DNA from: Cyclospora cayetanensis
Lineage: Eukaryota; Apicomplexa; Conoidasida; Eucoccidiorida; Eimeriidae
Assembly: GCF_002999335.1 (NCBI RefSeq)
Contig: NW_020312764.1
Location: forward strand, 1 to 64,000
Length of the DNA: 64,000 nt
Direction: 5' to 3'
Shown: positions 11,868-22,159 of the stretch, in pieces
How positions within the stretch are numbered: position 1 is the stretch's first letter
Layout of the letters: every line of letters begins with the position of its first letter
Notes under the pieces: model-generated
Database searches by the model: none
Seen by the model: the letters and a program-made list of their open reading frames with translations, nothing else
What the model was told of the DNA's origin: nothing
Program-made: the position numbers and the translations under genes

Positions 11868-14800
11868 TTACTCGGCTGATTTGTCAGTATTTATGCGCAG
11901 GATGTTGCACTCCGGTGTCAACACCTCGCTTCCCCCGATGCGCCGGCCATCTGGGAGCTCACCAAACAAAAAATTCCTTCCGATTGCCGGATGCAGAAGA
12001 GAGGCGAACTCGCCAACACTGCAGCAGTGTACGTACAGGATCAAAAATTCGCAGATAGGCAACATGTGGTCACCCATAGAGCATAGGTTTCTGCATTAAG
12101 CGTGCCAAGCAGGTGCTGCGCAATGGACCCATGAAAAAGAAGAGCACGGAGAAACCTCAACCAGCAGAAACGCCTCCAAAAGCGCCTGGAGTGTACCGAA
12201 ATAATCGAAGCGCAGTTTTTCTGCGAGGTATAGGGGCCCTAGTGTAGTGCGTCAGACAACAGAGGCTTACGTGATGCCTTTTTTAACAAGTAGACATTCA
12301 ACAAAAGGCCCCCTCCCCTTCTTGTCTGGAACGGTCAGTTGTAGTGTTTTAACGGGATAGATCGCCATCCGCTGACCTAGTACCTCCACAGCAACACGCA
12401 ACGCCTGCGCTCCGAACGAAATCACAGGGGATGCAAAATGCTCCAACACCTCAGGGTCACCTCAGCCACGGCAATCCCTCGACAATAAGGTCTGCCTTCT
12501 GTAGATAGGCACCTGCGGCTGCTGCCAAAGCGATTGCATGGGCAGCCGTGCAGCATGAGCATGAGCAAAGCAACAGCAGTATCTGCACCGTGGGGGCGAC
12601 GGCGGATCCGCAGCACAAGCGACGGCGGATCCGCAGCCTCAAGTGCCTCCCCAACAGCAGCACGAAGGCAGCAATGCATGTGAGGAAAAGGCAAGATGTA
12701 GCAGAAACGACAGGCCAGTCAGCGCCAGCTGCACTCGCAGGAGCTGCAGTGGCACAAACCACAGGAATACTGTCAACAGCAAGACTGCAGTACCTCCGCC
12801 ACGCCGGTGCCTCCGTGCCGGAAGAGCATGAGATCTCGAACCTTCTCGAGGCGATGTAGGGCTTTTGCATCGATTGGCTTCAGAGATTGGATAGCCTTTC
12901 GTTGTTCTTCTTTGAGCCGACTGCTGCAGGGACCGCTGGCGTCTTCTCTAGAATACGCTGCCCCGCTGCTAGCGTCGTAATAGATCATTTTCTGAAAAAT
13001 TCAACACCCACGCTCGACAGAGAAGCGCGTACAGCATCCAAAGTACTATCTTAGCGCTCCCGCTAGCGCTATGACGACCCCAATGAGAAAAGGCACACCA
13101 CCCCCCTACACCTGGTTCCGTACTGAGAATGCCTTGTGCAGTCTCAGCAACCCCTTTAAACAGCCAGGCGCTTTCACTACCTCTGGACTGCACACATCCT
13201 GGCCTTCCTTCAGTCCCTCCAGCGAACCCTTAACATCTTCGTTAAGGGAGGAGGCACCCGGAGATCCTTAGAACTTCACAATACCGTGCCAAGCACTCCC
13301 TAGCTGCCCACCCCTCCGAGCAGGCACGGAAACCTCAAGTGCAGGAGGAGGAGCCTAGAGAGTGACGCACCTGCTGCTGCAATTTTTGCAGGAAGCACTC
13401 GGCTAGAGCGCTCGTTAGCACGAGGGGGTGTCCTGGGAACTTTGTGGCAAGTCGCAAGACGTTCTTGTCTACATCGCCGCCCTGAAGACGCACAGTACAG
13501 CTCGAGGTACACCTCATGACTACGCTTGACGCCTTCACCGAGAGAAAGTCTCAGCAGCCTCCCTAGCCTCTAGCATAAGAAACTCCACCGTTTCCAGCTC
13601 ACGGCGGACAGGCACTGCGCCTGTTGCTATCCTAGGACTTACGGCGTCGCATTTGTTGAGCACCAGGACGAACGGAAAGCGAATCTTGACAAAGAGCTTA
13701 ACCTGCAAAAGACCCCCCTCAGAGCCTAGACACTGAATGCCAAAGGGTAGGCGCTCGAACCCCCGTTGCCGCCCCCCCCTCCCTCCCCATAGGCCAGTAG
13801 ACCTCCATGGAGAACAATCGCTCGAGGCAGCTATGCAAGACTTTTCTGCACAACGCTAACGACCCCTGAAGGCAGCTACCAGAGACACACCAGTTCCATG
13901 GCGTCTTCCGGTGTCCATTTTGTCAGGTCGTTGGAGAGCAGTAGAGACGCATCATCCGTTGCACAAGCAGCGGATGCTAGTGCTGCCGCTGCTTCAGGAG
14001 CGACTGCGGCTCGCGTGGCTTTGATTCGGGCGCTCCGAATGCGCTGCAACTCCTGTAACACCAACGCCACAAGCGTCTGAGAAGCGCCGTATCCGCTGAA
14101 CTGTGCAGCGAAGGTGTCGAGCAGGGAGCTGCAGAACGACGCACACGCCAGGCGGAACCCAATATTACGCCTCCCACAGAACCGCCAGATAGATAAGGCT
14201 GCTCCTGCAGAAGGGCAAGCTGCTAGACAGGGTCTGCAACCGGCAAACAAGGTCGTGTGCGTTCCTGACGACCCAGCTGCAGAAGCAATACACCCCTAAA
14301 TGCTGTTTTAGCTCTGCTTGCTCTATTCATACATGACATGTAACATACATATAGATATCCCATATACATAAAAAAAATATACATACATATTTATAGCCAT
14401 ACATATATATATATGTATGTTTAGAGTCTGCAAAGGGCCACTAGGCGGAGAAGCGGAAAAAAGGGCACCTGTTCGTAGCAGCGTGTTTCCTGGCAAGAGA
14501 AGACCATTTGCTCCATAGATTTTTGTAAATCCAAAGCTGCACTTCGCTCAGGAGCCACTCGTGATCTGAGCTGGGGTCGTAGCCCGTTGTGTTTTCCCCC
14601 TGTGGTAGCAGCGACACAGACAAAAACGGACGTCCCCGTAGAGCCTCGGCACGCCGGTGCTTGCGTCGATTAACAGGCAGCAAGGAGGAGGGAGAGACTG
14701 GAGTTGATGAGCCATCATGGGCTGTCTCGCACGTCGGAGAGAGTGTTGACACGAGTTCTGCAGTTAGAGGAGAGGCAGTCAGGGTAGGCTTCTGAGATCG

Positions 14801-15755
14801 CGCGGAAGCCGATAAAGATGTGGGTGCCGTAGTTGCGGCAGAGCATAGGGTAAGCCATATATTTCGCAGGCCCCACCAACAGGATGCAGCAAAAGAGGAG
14901 GAACTGCAGCCTTCGACAGCCAAACGCCCCCAACAGAAGGCTTCAAAAGGCGATTGAGCGCGGTGTGCAAGCAGTGGCGCTGCGGACCTTCTCATTTGTA
15001 GTGCCAGAGATGTCGATGATGTGCAACAAGACATGAGCAACGCGGAGGTCGTCCAAGAATTTGCAGCCTAGGCCTCTGCCTTCATTTGCTCCAGGGATTA
15101 AACCCGCGACATCGAGCAGCCGAACGGGGATGGCGCGCTGGCCTCCTACGCAGCGCCCGTAGCGCGGTGTGCAACTCACGCCATACCTGTGAGAATACGA
15201 TAGCAACACGGTGTGTCTGTCTGCGTGTTCCTAGCACGTCACTGCCAGTTTTGAAGAAAGTCGCATGCCGCAAGACAGGCGAGGCGAGGGGAGAGCACCG
15301 ACGCGTGCGGGAGCCAGAAAGCGTTGGCCTCTAGGGGCGAGGCAGCATGGGAGGGTCTGTCTGCAGTGTATGCCGCATGCAAGCGAGGTTGAATTTTTAG
15401 CTATCCCCCAGGAGATGGCGTCTCGGAGGATGGAAGCAAAGGGAGGGAAGCTGGGCGGAATAATGTGCGCTCACTTCTTGCAAGGACAGTCCGTGGTATA
15501 ATACGCGATGCCTTCATTGGGGGTTATGGTCGTGAACGGGTAGCTGCCCACCTTGGCTGAAGAACCCTCCGTTGCAGCGTTGAAGAAGGTGCTCTTTCCT
15601 GCAGGCAATGCACCCGAATCGCACATTCGGAATGAAGTATGCAGGGTCTTCGGCCTTGCAGCTAAAGACACGCATTCTAACGGCAGGTAGCAGTGCGCTC
15701 TCCACATACCGGCAGATGGCTTCCCCACGCAGCCGATAATGAAATCTCCTGCCAT
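11868..15755 (-). CDS. TGS-domain GTP-binding protein (YGR210C / archaeal YchF type)
   Basis: Obg-superfamily P-loop GTPase with a C-terminal TGS domain. Exons read by phase: 15710-15755 (start codon, '[11 protein letters not shown]'), 15475-15598 (GKST completes the P-loop, then '[14 protein letters not shown]' and a 'CPC' motif), 14988-15186 (G3 '[16 protein letters not shown]', '[16 protein letters not shown]'), 14469-14599 ('[11 protein letters not shown]'), 13891-14128 ('FSGYGASQT', '[10 protein letters not shown]'), about 13550-13702 (G4 'VLVLNKCD'), about 13360-13510 ('LTSALAE', G5-like), about 13112-13260, 12794-12991 ('[17 protein letters not shown]'), 12271-12404 ('YPVKTLQ', 'VKKG') and 11868-12018 (TGS end, '[20 protein letters not shown]'). 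The CPC motif and order fit the YGR210C branch rather than OLA1. The family is linked to ribosomes and translation, but its cellular role is poorly known. Borders of the sixth to eighth exons are unresolved by eye. Transcribed divergently from RPC3. Confidence 0.88.
14331..14425. repeat. ATAC/AT microsatellite in GTPase intron
   Basis: Runs of cataca/tatata with a short poly-A, lying in the intron between the exons at 14128 and 14469 of the minus-strand GTPase gene. It is simple-sequence repeat with no coding potential. Confidence 0.8.
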
Positions 15756-16904
15756 CTCGGCGCTGCGCGCACCTGAAGGTGCAGCTCCTCCGTGTATGTC
15801 CCCTTAATTGTTATGATTTTGGTGGTGTTGCTGTTGTTGCTGCCAGTGCCTTCGCTGGCGAGCTTCAGGCTGCGACTGCCTAGGATGGTGATCAGCGACT
15901 GCCCGATCCAGTCTCTTAAGCTGCGCTGCTGCTGATGACGCCAAGACGAAAGCCCATCCTGCAGACGCGGCTTACGCCAGTGCTACGCGAAAATGCAACT
16001 TCCACTCACCACACATGCAACTTGTTCTTGCTGCCGCCGCCCCTGAGCTCGATGCTGCGACTGCTGCTGCACTCACCAGTGCTGCAAGAAACACATGTAC
16101 TACGTGGAATGACGCCCAGATCCGCTTTAAATGGTGCACTGCCGCAGCTGCTGCCAAGCTAGTCATCATGCAGCTTTCCGGCAGAACTGGCACTCCTGAA
16201 CGGCGCGCAGGGGGGGCCTCTGGGTTTCGTGGGGTACCTGCAAGGCAGCGCATGCACCAGCAGCCTTCAATAGAAAGCAGCGCAAATGTTACATAGAATT
16301 TAGGCTGAAGTAACAAATGACGCAGCTGTTGGTCGTCCGATCTAAAGGAAGTTTGTTACAGCCCTGTTCGGCTGGGTGCTTTGCCTAGCCTCAAAGGCGT
16401 AATCGGAGCTGCCCGAGCATCAGCGCTCGTAGGCGCAGCAGCCCAAACCTTATGCTAGCATTACGTATTCCCTCCGAAAATTCACAATTGGATGCACACC
16501 AGGGGATCGGACAAGGCGGGAAGAGCAGCGATTTGTTTTAGCGTCTGCAGCTGCTGAAGCAAATCGAGGGAAGCGAGCAGAGGGGGCGCAGGGAACGGCA
16601 TTCTGCATTGCAGAATGAGGGCATGCAGCCATTTTACAGAGTCGTGGAAGCCGCCGCATTAGAAGCCACGCCAAGGCGAATGCGGTACCCCCCAGGCCTT
16701 CCCCAGCGTCTTAGCAGCTTGCCTTGGTCTAAAACAGCTCATGTGGTGGCAGGGAGGCAGCAGTCAGTGCAGGATCCGTTGCGGCAACACGCGTTTTCTC
16801 AGAGCGTGCAATACGAGGACCAAAGCCAACGCCCTTAGGAGCAAGGCGCAGAGCTCACGCAGCTACAAGAGGGGCAGACATTCTCCGCTAGAGGCAGCAG
16901 CAGT
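15756..16904. promoter_or_regulatory. Divergent 5' region between GTPase and RPC3 genes
   Basis: About 1.1 kb separates the start codons of two divergently transcribed genes, so it must hold both promoters and leaders. ORFs at 15972-16316 (minus) and 16015-16296 (plus) are mirror readings of Ala-coding CAG/CTG-like sequence and are not believed. No conserved element was recognised. Confidence 0.5.
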
Positions 16905-18172
16905 ATGCTCAGGAGCGAGGTAAACCTCGCCTGCGCCTTACTGCAGGATGCGTTTGGTCCTTATGTGGCCCTTGTTGGTCGGCAGCTGCTGCTTTGCCGC
17001 AGCCTCACCTTCCTAGAGCTGCGAGACATGCTACCCTCTACTTCCCCGAAAAACGCCTCCACACACGCGGCGACAAAGCCGGCAGGCTCCTCAACTAGCG
17101 CAGGCTGGTGCGTCAAGCCTCTTCCTTCGAACGCCAAGAATGCGCAGACTGCGGCTCTGCCGCATCAGGGCAGAGATGAGGACTACTGCAAGCTTCGCAA
17201 CGCCCTACTGGTCCTCGTGCAACACAACCTCCTGCAGTGCACTCCCGTAACCTCCTCAGGGAACCCCCAAGCAGCTCCCCCCTTCTTCTCCGTTGCAGCG
17301 GCTGTACAAGCGGATGCAGCTGCAGCGCAGCAGCTGCACCAAGGAGCTACTCGCCCTGGAGCTCCCAGCGGCAGCGTCTCCCTCAATGGGCAGGCAGCAG
17401 CGGGGACTGCAGCCACCTTGCCTGCAACACTGCCTCATGGAGGCGTGCGATACAGTCTTGATGGTCGTGCAACGTTAGCGTTCCTGCGATTCCCCGCATT
17501 TGCTGCCGCCACTGAGGAGGCGCTCGGCAGGGATGCCAAGCTGCTTTTGTTGCAAGTCTTGAAAGCAGGGCGCGTATGCATGCAAGATGCAGTAGCCTTG
17601 GCGATTGCAGACCCCTGTACGTCAAGCGTTGCCTTGGAAATAGCGGTGATCTTGGCTTTGGCGCTTCATACGTTCGCCTCCTCTGCTGGCTGGCTGGCTG
17701 TGTGGGGGCAAGTGCGTGGGGAAAGCGGGGGGCAGAGCGGGGCGGACAGAGACGCGTGTTTTTAAACGGGAAGAAAGGGGGTGGGTGGGTTGGAGGGGCG
17801 CCTGTGTTACCGTCTTGCCGTGAGCGATGCTTTGCTCTCTTGCGCATGCAGATGCTAACGACGGCGAGGATGCCACTGCGCAGCCACGGGGTCGTCATAG
17901 GCAGCAAGAGTTGCAGCGGTGCTTCTTACAGTTAGTCTCGAGCGCCTTCTTGGTGCAGAGTGAACCTCCTATGCCCTCACCTGTGGAGCAACAGCATCAC
18001 CAGCAGCAGGACCAGCAGCAGCACGTGCAGCAACAACAGTCAGGAAGCCGCAGACGCAAAGCCGAAGTGAAGCCTGCCTTGCGGAAGCTTTCTTCAAAGA
18101 CGGCGGATGTGCCCGTAAGGCAACGCAATGCATCTGCGCTGCCTTACGAGGCCTAGCTGTTGCTGCTGCATT

Positions 18173-18213
<41 letters not shown>

Positions 18214-21200
18214 CTTGTGCTGCGCTTCCTGCCATTCATGTTGCGCAATGCCTCTCTAAGCGTTGGAATACGGCAGGTGTCAGTATGTGCGTATTATGTG
18301 TATGTACACTGCAGGCATACATCGCAGATGATTCCGATGCAGAGCAGGGATACGAGGAAGGAGGTGGTCTTCCTGGTTTTTTGAGAATTATGTTGGGTGC
18401 GTCTGGGGATAATAACGCAGTGGTGCAGCTGCTGCAACGGCAGCGGCTTGCTTGTTGGTTCATGCATGCTGCGTGCCCTCTGTATGTAAAGCGCTAAGGC
18501 CACATTTTCTGCTGATTTTGCCATGCAGACGAGGGTGACGTATCTGTAAAGGCTCGCAAGACGACTCCTTCGGGCAGCGCCAGCAGCAGCAACACTCATG
18601 CCCAGAAGCAGCAACAGCTTGTGGATAGCCTGGTGCTTCGCCTCCAACAGCAACGCGTTCCCTTTCAAGTGAACGCCCCTCTTATTTCTTTGCTGCTATG
18701 CAAGAAGGTGCTGATGCTGCTGCTGCTGCTGCTGCTAGTGCAGCTGCTGTTGCTCGTATATTTTCCTGGCATGAACTTCTCTGGATCCATTGCAGCCACT
18801 GCTGTTGCTGTTTAGGTGGTCTTTGCAGCAGTTGGGGGGGCTGCCTCTTGAGGCTTTGCGAGGCCGCCTGCACGAGCTGGTTGCGGTTGTTGCAATTCTT
18901 GTTGTTGCTGCAGGCAGTGAAGGAGTTCGTTTTGGCTCGCGTGGGAAATACTCGGCTTGTGCAGGCAACGGTGGCTGCCTTACTGCAGGCAGTCAGACTA
19001 AAGCCTCAGCAGCAGCTGCTGCAGCGCGGTGTAGATACCCAGCAGCCCACCCCACGCCTGGATATACACTGCAGTACGTGGGAAAAACACTGAGTGCTTG
19101 GTTTTCCCCGTGCACGAGTGCGTCGTGTGCTGCCCCTTTCTGTGCAGCCTATACAGCTTCTCCTGTGAGAATTATATGCGCAGAATGGTCAACGTTTGAT
19201 GCCCTAGAAGCTGCGGTTGCAGCAGGGCTTCAGCAGCAGCCGGGAGCCTCTCGGGTGTCTGTGCAGAAGTCGCAGCTGATCCGTCTGTTGGACGGTTTGA
19301 CAAAGCATCCGGACCGCCTCTTGGCGAACACAATAAAGGGTAGGCTCAATGGACGTAGAGGTTCTGTGCCTCGTGCGTGCATGCGTGTGAGTTTTACGTC
19401 GGTGCTTGCATGCGCATGTGCATGAATAGCACACAGAGTACCCTCCAAATGTGCATGCACTAGGGAACCGGCCGCTCCTACCTCGTCCAGACGAGACATT
19501 AATAGTGCCCCACCTCCATTTCGATCTCCTTTGAGCCACTCGAACTACGCATCGCATCATTTCAAACCGGTTGCATGTGCTACCGTGATGACAGAGCAGG
19601 CGCTGTTTTTGCTCTGTGGGCTTGTGAGAACTTTTCGCTGAGGGGTTGCCTACGGTGTGCTCTATGTGGCAATATCGTGTCTGAGTGCTGGGTGCCTTGT
19701 TGCATCTTTCACGTGGTAGTCGCTTTTGACCATTCGCGGATCTGCGTTCTTCTCTGAAATTAAAGCGGCGTCTTTGTCCACGAGACTTCGTGTCTATACT
19801 CAGTACCGTGGTATAGCGATTTTGCATTACCAGTGTGCTGAGTGCTGCAGATGGCCAGGCAGCCTATCGCTTAGACTGGACGCAGATTAGAGCTCTCATG
19901 CAGCGCCGCATCCTCTGCGAGTAAGAACACTTGATACGTGGTCAATTGATGCACCAGCGTCTTCCTTATGCAACACTCCTTTATCGGTTAGGGAGATTCA
20001 GTTTGCCACAGGTAGCTGCACAGGGGGTAGCTGTCTGTAGGCCTTAGCATTCTGTGTATTTTCTATACATGAGAATTCAATTTGCTTGCTCGTGTGATCC
20101 TGAGAGCGCTGCCGTGTGTGTCGGAAAAACGCGTGTAAACGTATTTGTATGCATAAGGAACCACCATGGGGAGTCTTATGTTCCTGTGCACTAGCGATAG
20201 GCAGCGGTAGCCTGCCTCACAGCTAGCTCTCCGCAGAGCTAAAACACCCATCTATCTGAAGCTGTAGATTACTGCAATATGATGTGCTCTTTCTTGCAGG
20301 ACTGTGGTTGCTCGATGCGGGGAAAAAGCTGCTCGGGTGTGGCGCCGTATCACAAATGCGACTGAGAATCCTGCGGGGAGTCCGCAGACATACTTCGATG
20401 AGCAGATGGTCAGGCACGCTGAGCATACGAATAACAAATTCTCTGTGTGCTCGAGCTTTTTTCTCCACGGCTGTTTTGAAAGGTGTAGAACTTTGCGTGT
20501 GTAGAAGTGGCAGGAGATGTAGGAAGCCTCACACGGCTTATGCGAAGCCCATATGGCGTTCTCGCTCTTTCTATTTGCTGCCGTAGATCGCTGACGGCTG
20601 TCTTCTGCCTCCTAGCGGTGCTCGCCAAGCTATGTACGCCTTGGCGCTTGCGGGGTTCGCCCGTTTCCACGAGTCGGTAAGGAGAGCCACAAGGGGGATA
20701 GCTGCTGGAGTGTCTGGTCAGCTAGCCGCCTAGCTTCGTAGCTGTGCAGCAGCAAGAGTTCTAATCAATTAGTGTTCAAACGTGCTGCAGTGCCAGATGA
20801 TATGTGAGCGTCTAGCTGCAGGGGTGCAACGTAAATGACGTAAAATTTTATTCTACTTCTTTGGGCGTTCAAAATTTTAAATCTGCATAGTATGAACTCG
20901 CGTGGATACAATGCAGGCGCACATGCGCGCGTTCATCTCTGCGTTCTATTGATCACGATTCTGCCTGTGCATCCACGCCATATATGCAAGGCTAGATGCT
21001 TGAGATGGTGCGGGGAAGGGATGGGGAACAGGCGCAAGCAGAGAAGTGAGGTCCTAAGAAGCCTGACGCGTCTGGTGTGGCTTTGTATAGGATCGGCTGC
21101 CAGCAACCTGCACGACGATGTCCTCCAAGCACGCGCTGGTCATCAGTTGTTCATTGGAGGATACTCAGCAGCAAGTCATAGATGTCATTCTCAGGGCCGC

Positions 21201-21702
21201 TCTCAACCTCCTAGAGAGGAAGCGCGCAGAAGCACAACACCTCGCTGAACTTAAATGCAGGTACATCCGCCTTTTGTGCGCAGTTCGATCCTTTAGGGGG
21301 GAGGGGAGGGCCGGTGGGGGGTGAAGGAGGGCGGATTCCCTGGTTCTGCCACTGAAGTGTTGCGCTGTATATACATACAATCTGTATACCTCTGGGTGCT
21401 CCTAGTTGTCATTCTCACACGGCCATGTTGAGCCACAAGCACTCGCGCTAATCGGCCCATCATACATGTCCCACCCACCCCACATGCCCCCGCCCAGCCG
21501 TACACTTCGCAGTGAGGCCTCCAAGGTGGAAAGCCTGCTTCTGATATTCACGCTGCCGCCTGCTGTGTCAAATTTTTGCAGGACGCAGTGTCTTTCTGAC
21601 TCGGAGGCGCAGCAGCAGCGGTTAAGGGAATCCGCCGAAGACCTCCTGGATGCCAACGTTCTTAAACTTGGGGAGCCTCTTGCAATTTTAATGGACCTGT
21701 GA
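16905..21702 (+). CDS. RPC3: RNA polymerase III subunit RPC3 (RPC82/POLR3C)
   Basis: Winged-helix subunit of the Pol III RPC3/RPC6/RPC7 initiation subcomplex, acting in the nucleus on tRNA and 5S genes. Exon 16905-17616 has the family N-terminus ('LLQDAFGPYVALVGRQLL', 'LTFLELRDML'), then 'LLVLVQHNLLQ' and 'LRFPAFAAATEEALG'. Further exons in phase: 17852-18114, 18315-18375, from 18529 ('LVDSLVLRLQQQRVPFQVN'), 18914-19073 ('AVKEFVLARVGNTRLVQATV'), 19184-19339, 19851-19920 ('AYRLDWTQIRALMQRRIL'), 20300-20408 ('VVARCGEKAARVWRRI'), 20587-20676 ('LPPSGARQAMYALAL'), 21091-21260 ('ILRAALNLLERKRAEAQHL') and 21582-21702 ('EDLLDANVLKLGEPLAIL'). The last five match the order of the RPC3 C-terminal half well. 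The region 18667-18913 is unresolved, because Ala/Leu-coding CTG repeats hide the reading frame. Gln and Ala tracts add length over yeast and human RPC3. Confidence 0.87.
18168..18211. repeat. (TG)n microsatellite in RPC3 intron
   Basis: An almost pure TG run in the intron between the RPC3 exons ending at 18114 and starting at 18315. It is non-coding. Confidence 0.9.
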
Positions 21703-22159
21703 AAGGGAGGGACTTCCGAGGAGGGAAAAGCGGGAGGGGTTTCTTACTGGGGCAAGTTCCTAAGGAATACCCACGTCTACGGGTGCTTCATGCGTGGTAT
21801 TGACTGCGTGGAAAATCACCCTTCGCTACTGCCAGTACATAAGCGATGGGCACTACCGATGTTGCGTCAGGTAGGACGCATGGGACTTGTAGGAGAGACG
21901 CTTTCGGCGTAAACCAATAGGCCGCTCTGTCTCCCGTGCGTTGTTTCTTACTTATCAACGTCACCCAGTAGGCAAAGAGTATCTCACCCTCTGTTGCGTC
22001 GCATCATCCTTTTAATGGAAACGCTTGAAACTGAGATGCCCCCCGCTAAAACGGCAACCGTCCCACGGGTGCAAAAAGCACAGCAGGCATACACTAGGCA
22101 GATATATATATATATATCTAGAGACAAAAGAACAGCCGCAAACACATTCTCTAGCTCCC
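21703..22159. other. Short convergent intergenic region with an (AT)n tract
   Basis: RPC3 (plus) and SF3B4 (minus) end toward each other here. A perfect AT alternation flanked by ag/ct lies near 22101-22121. Both 3' untranslated regions must fit in this stretch. No poly(A) signal was assigned. Confidence 0.6.
22101..22121. repeat. (AT)n microsatellite
   Basis: Short pure AT alternation in the 3' flank of SF3B4 on the convergent RPC3 side. It is palindromic by nature. Confidence 0.75.

Noticed and set aside
12422..12870. Minus-strand ORFs of 90 and 137 codons inside the GTPase gene
   Set aside because: They read through intron sequence between the exons at 12404 and 12794. Only the spliced product matches the family.
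15972..16316. Ala-rich ORFs on both strands upstream of RPC3
   Set aside because: Mirror readings of CAG/CTG-like sequence in the divergent 5' region. No link to an exon.
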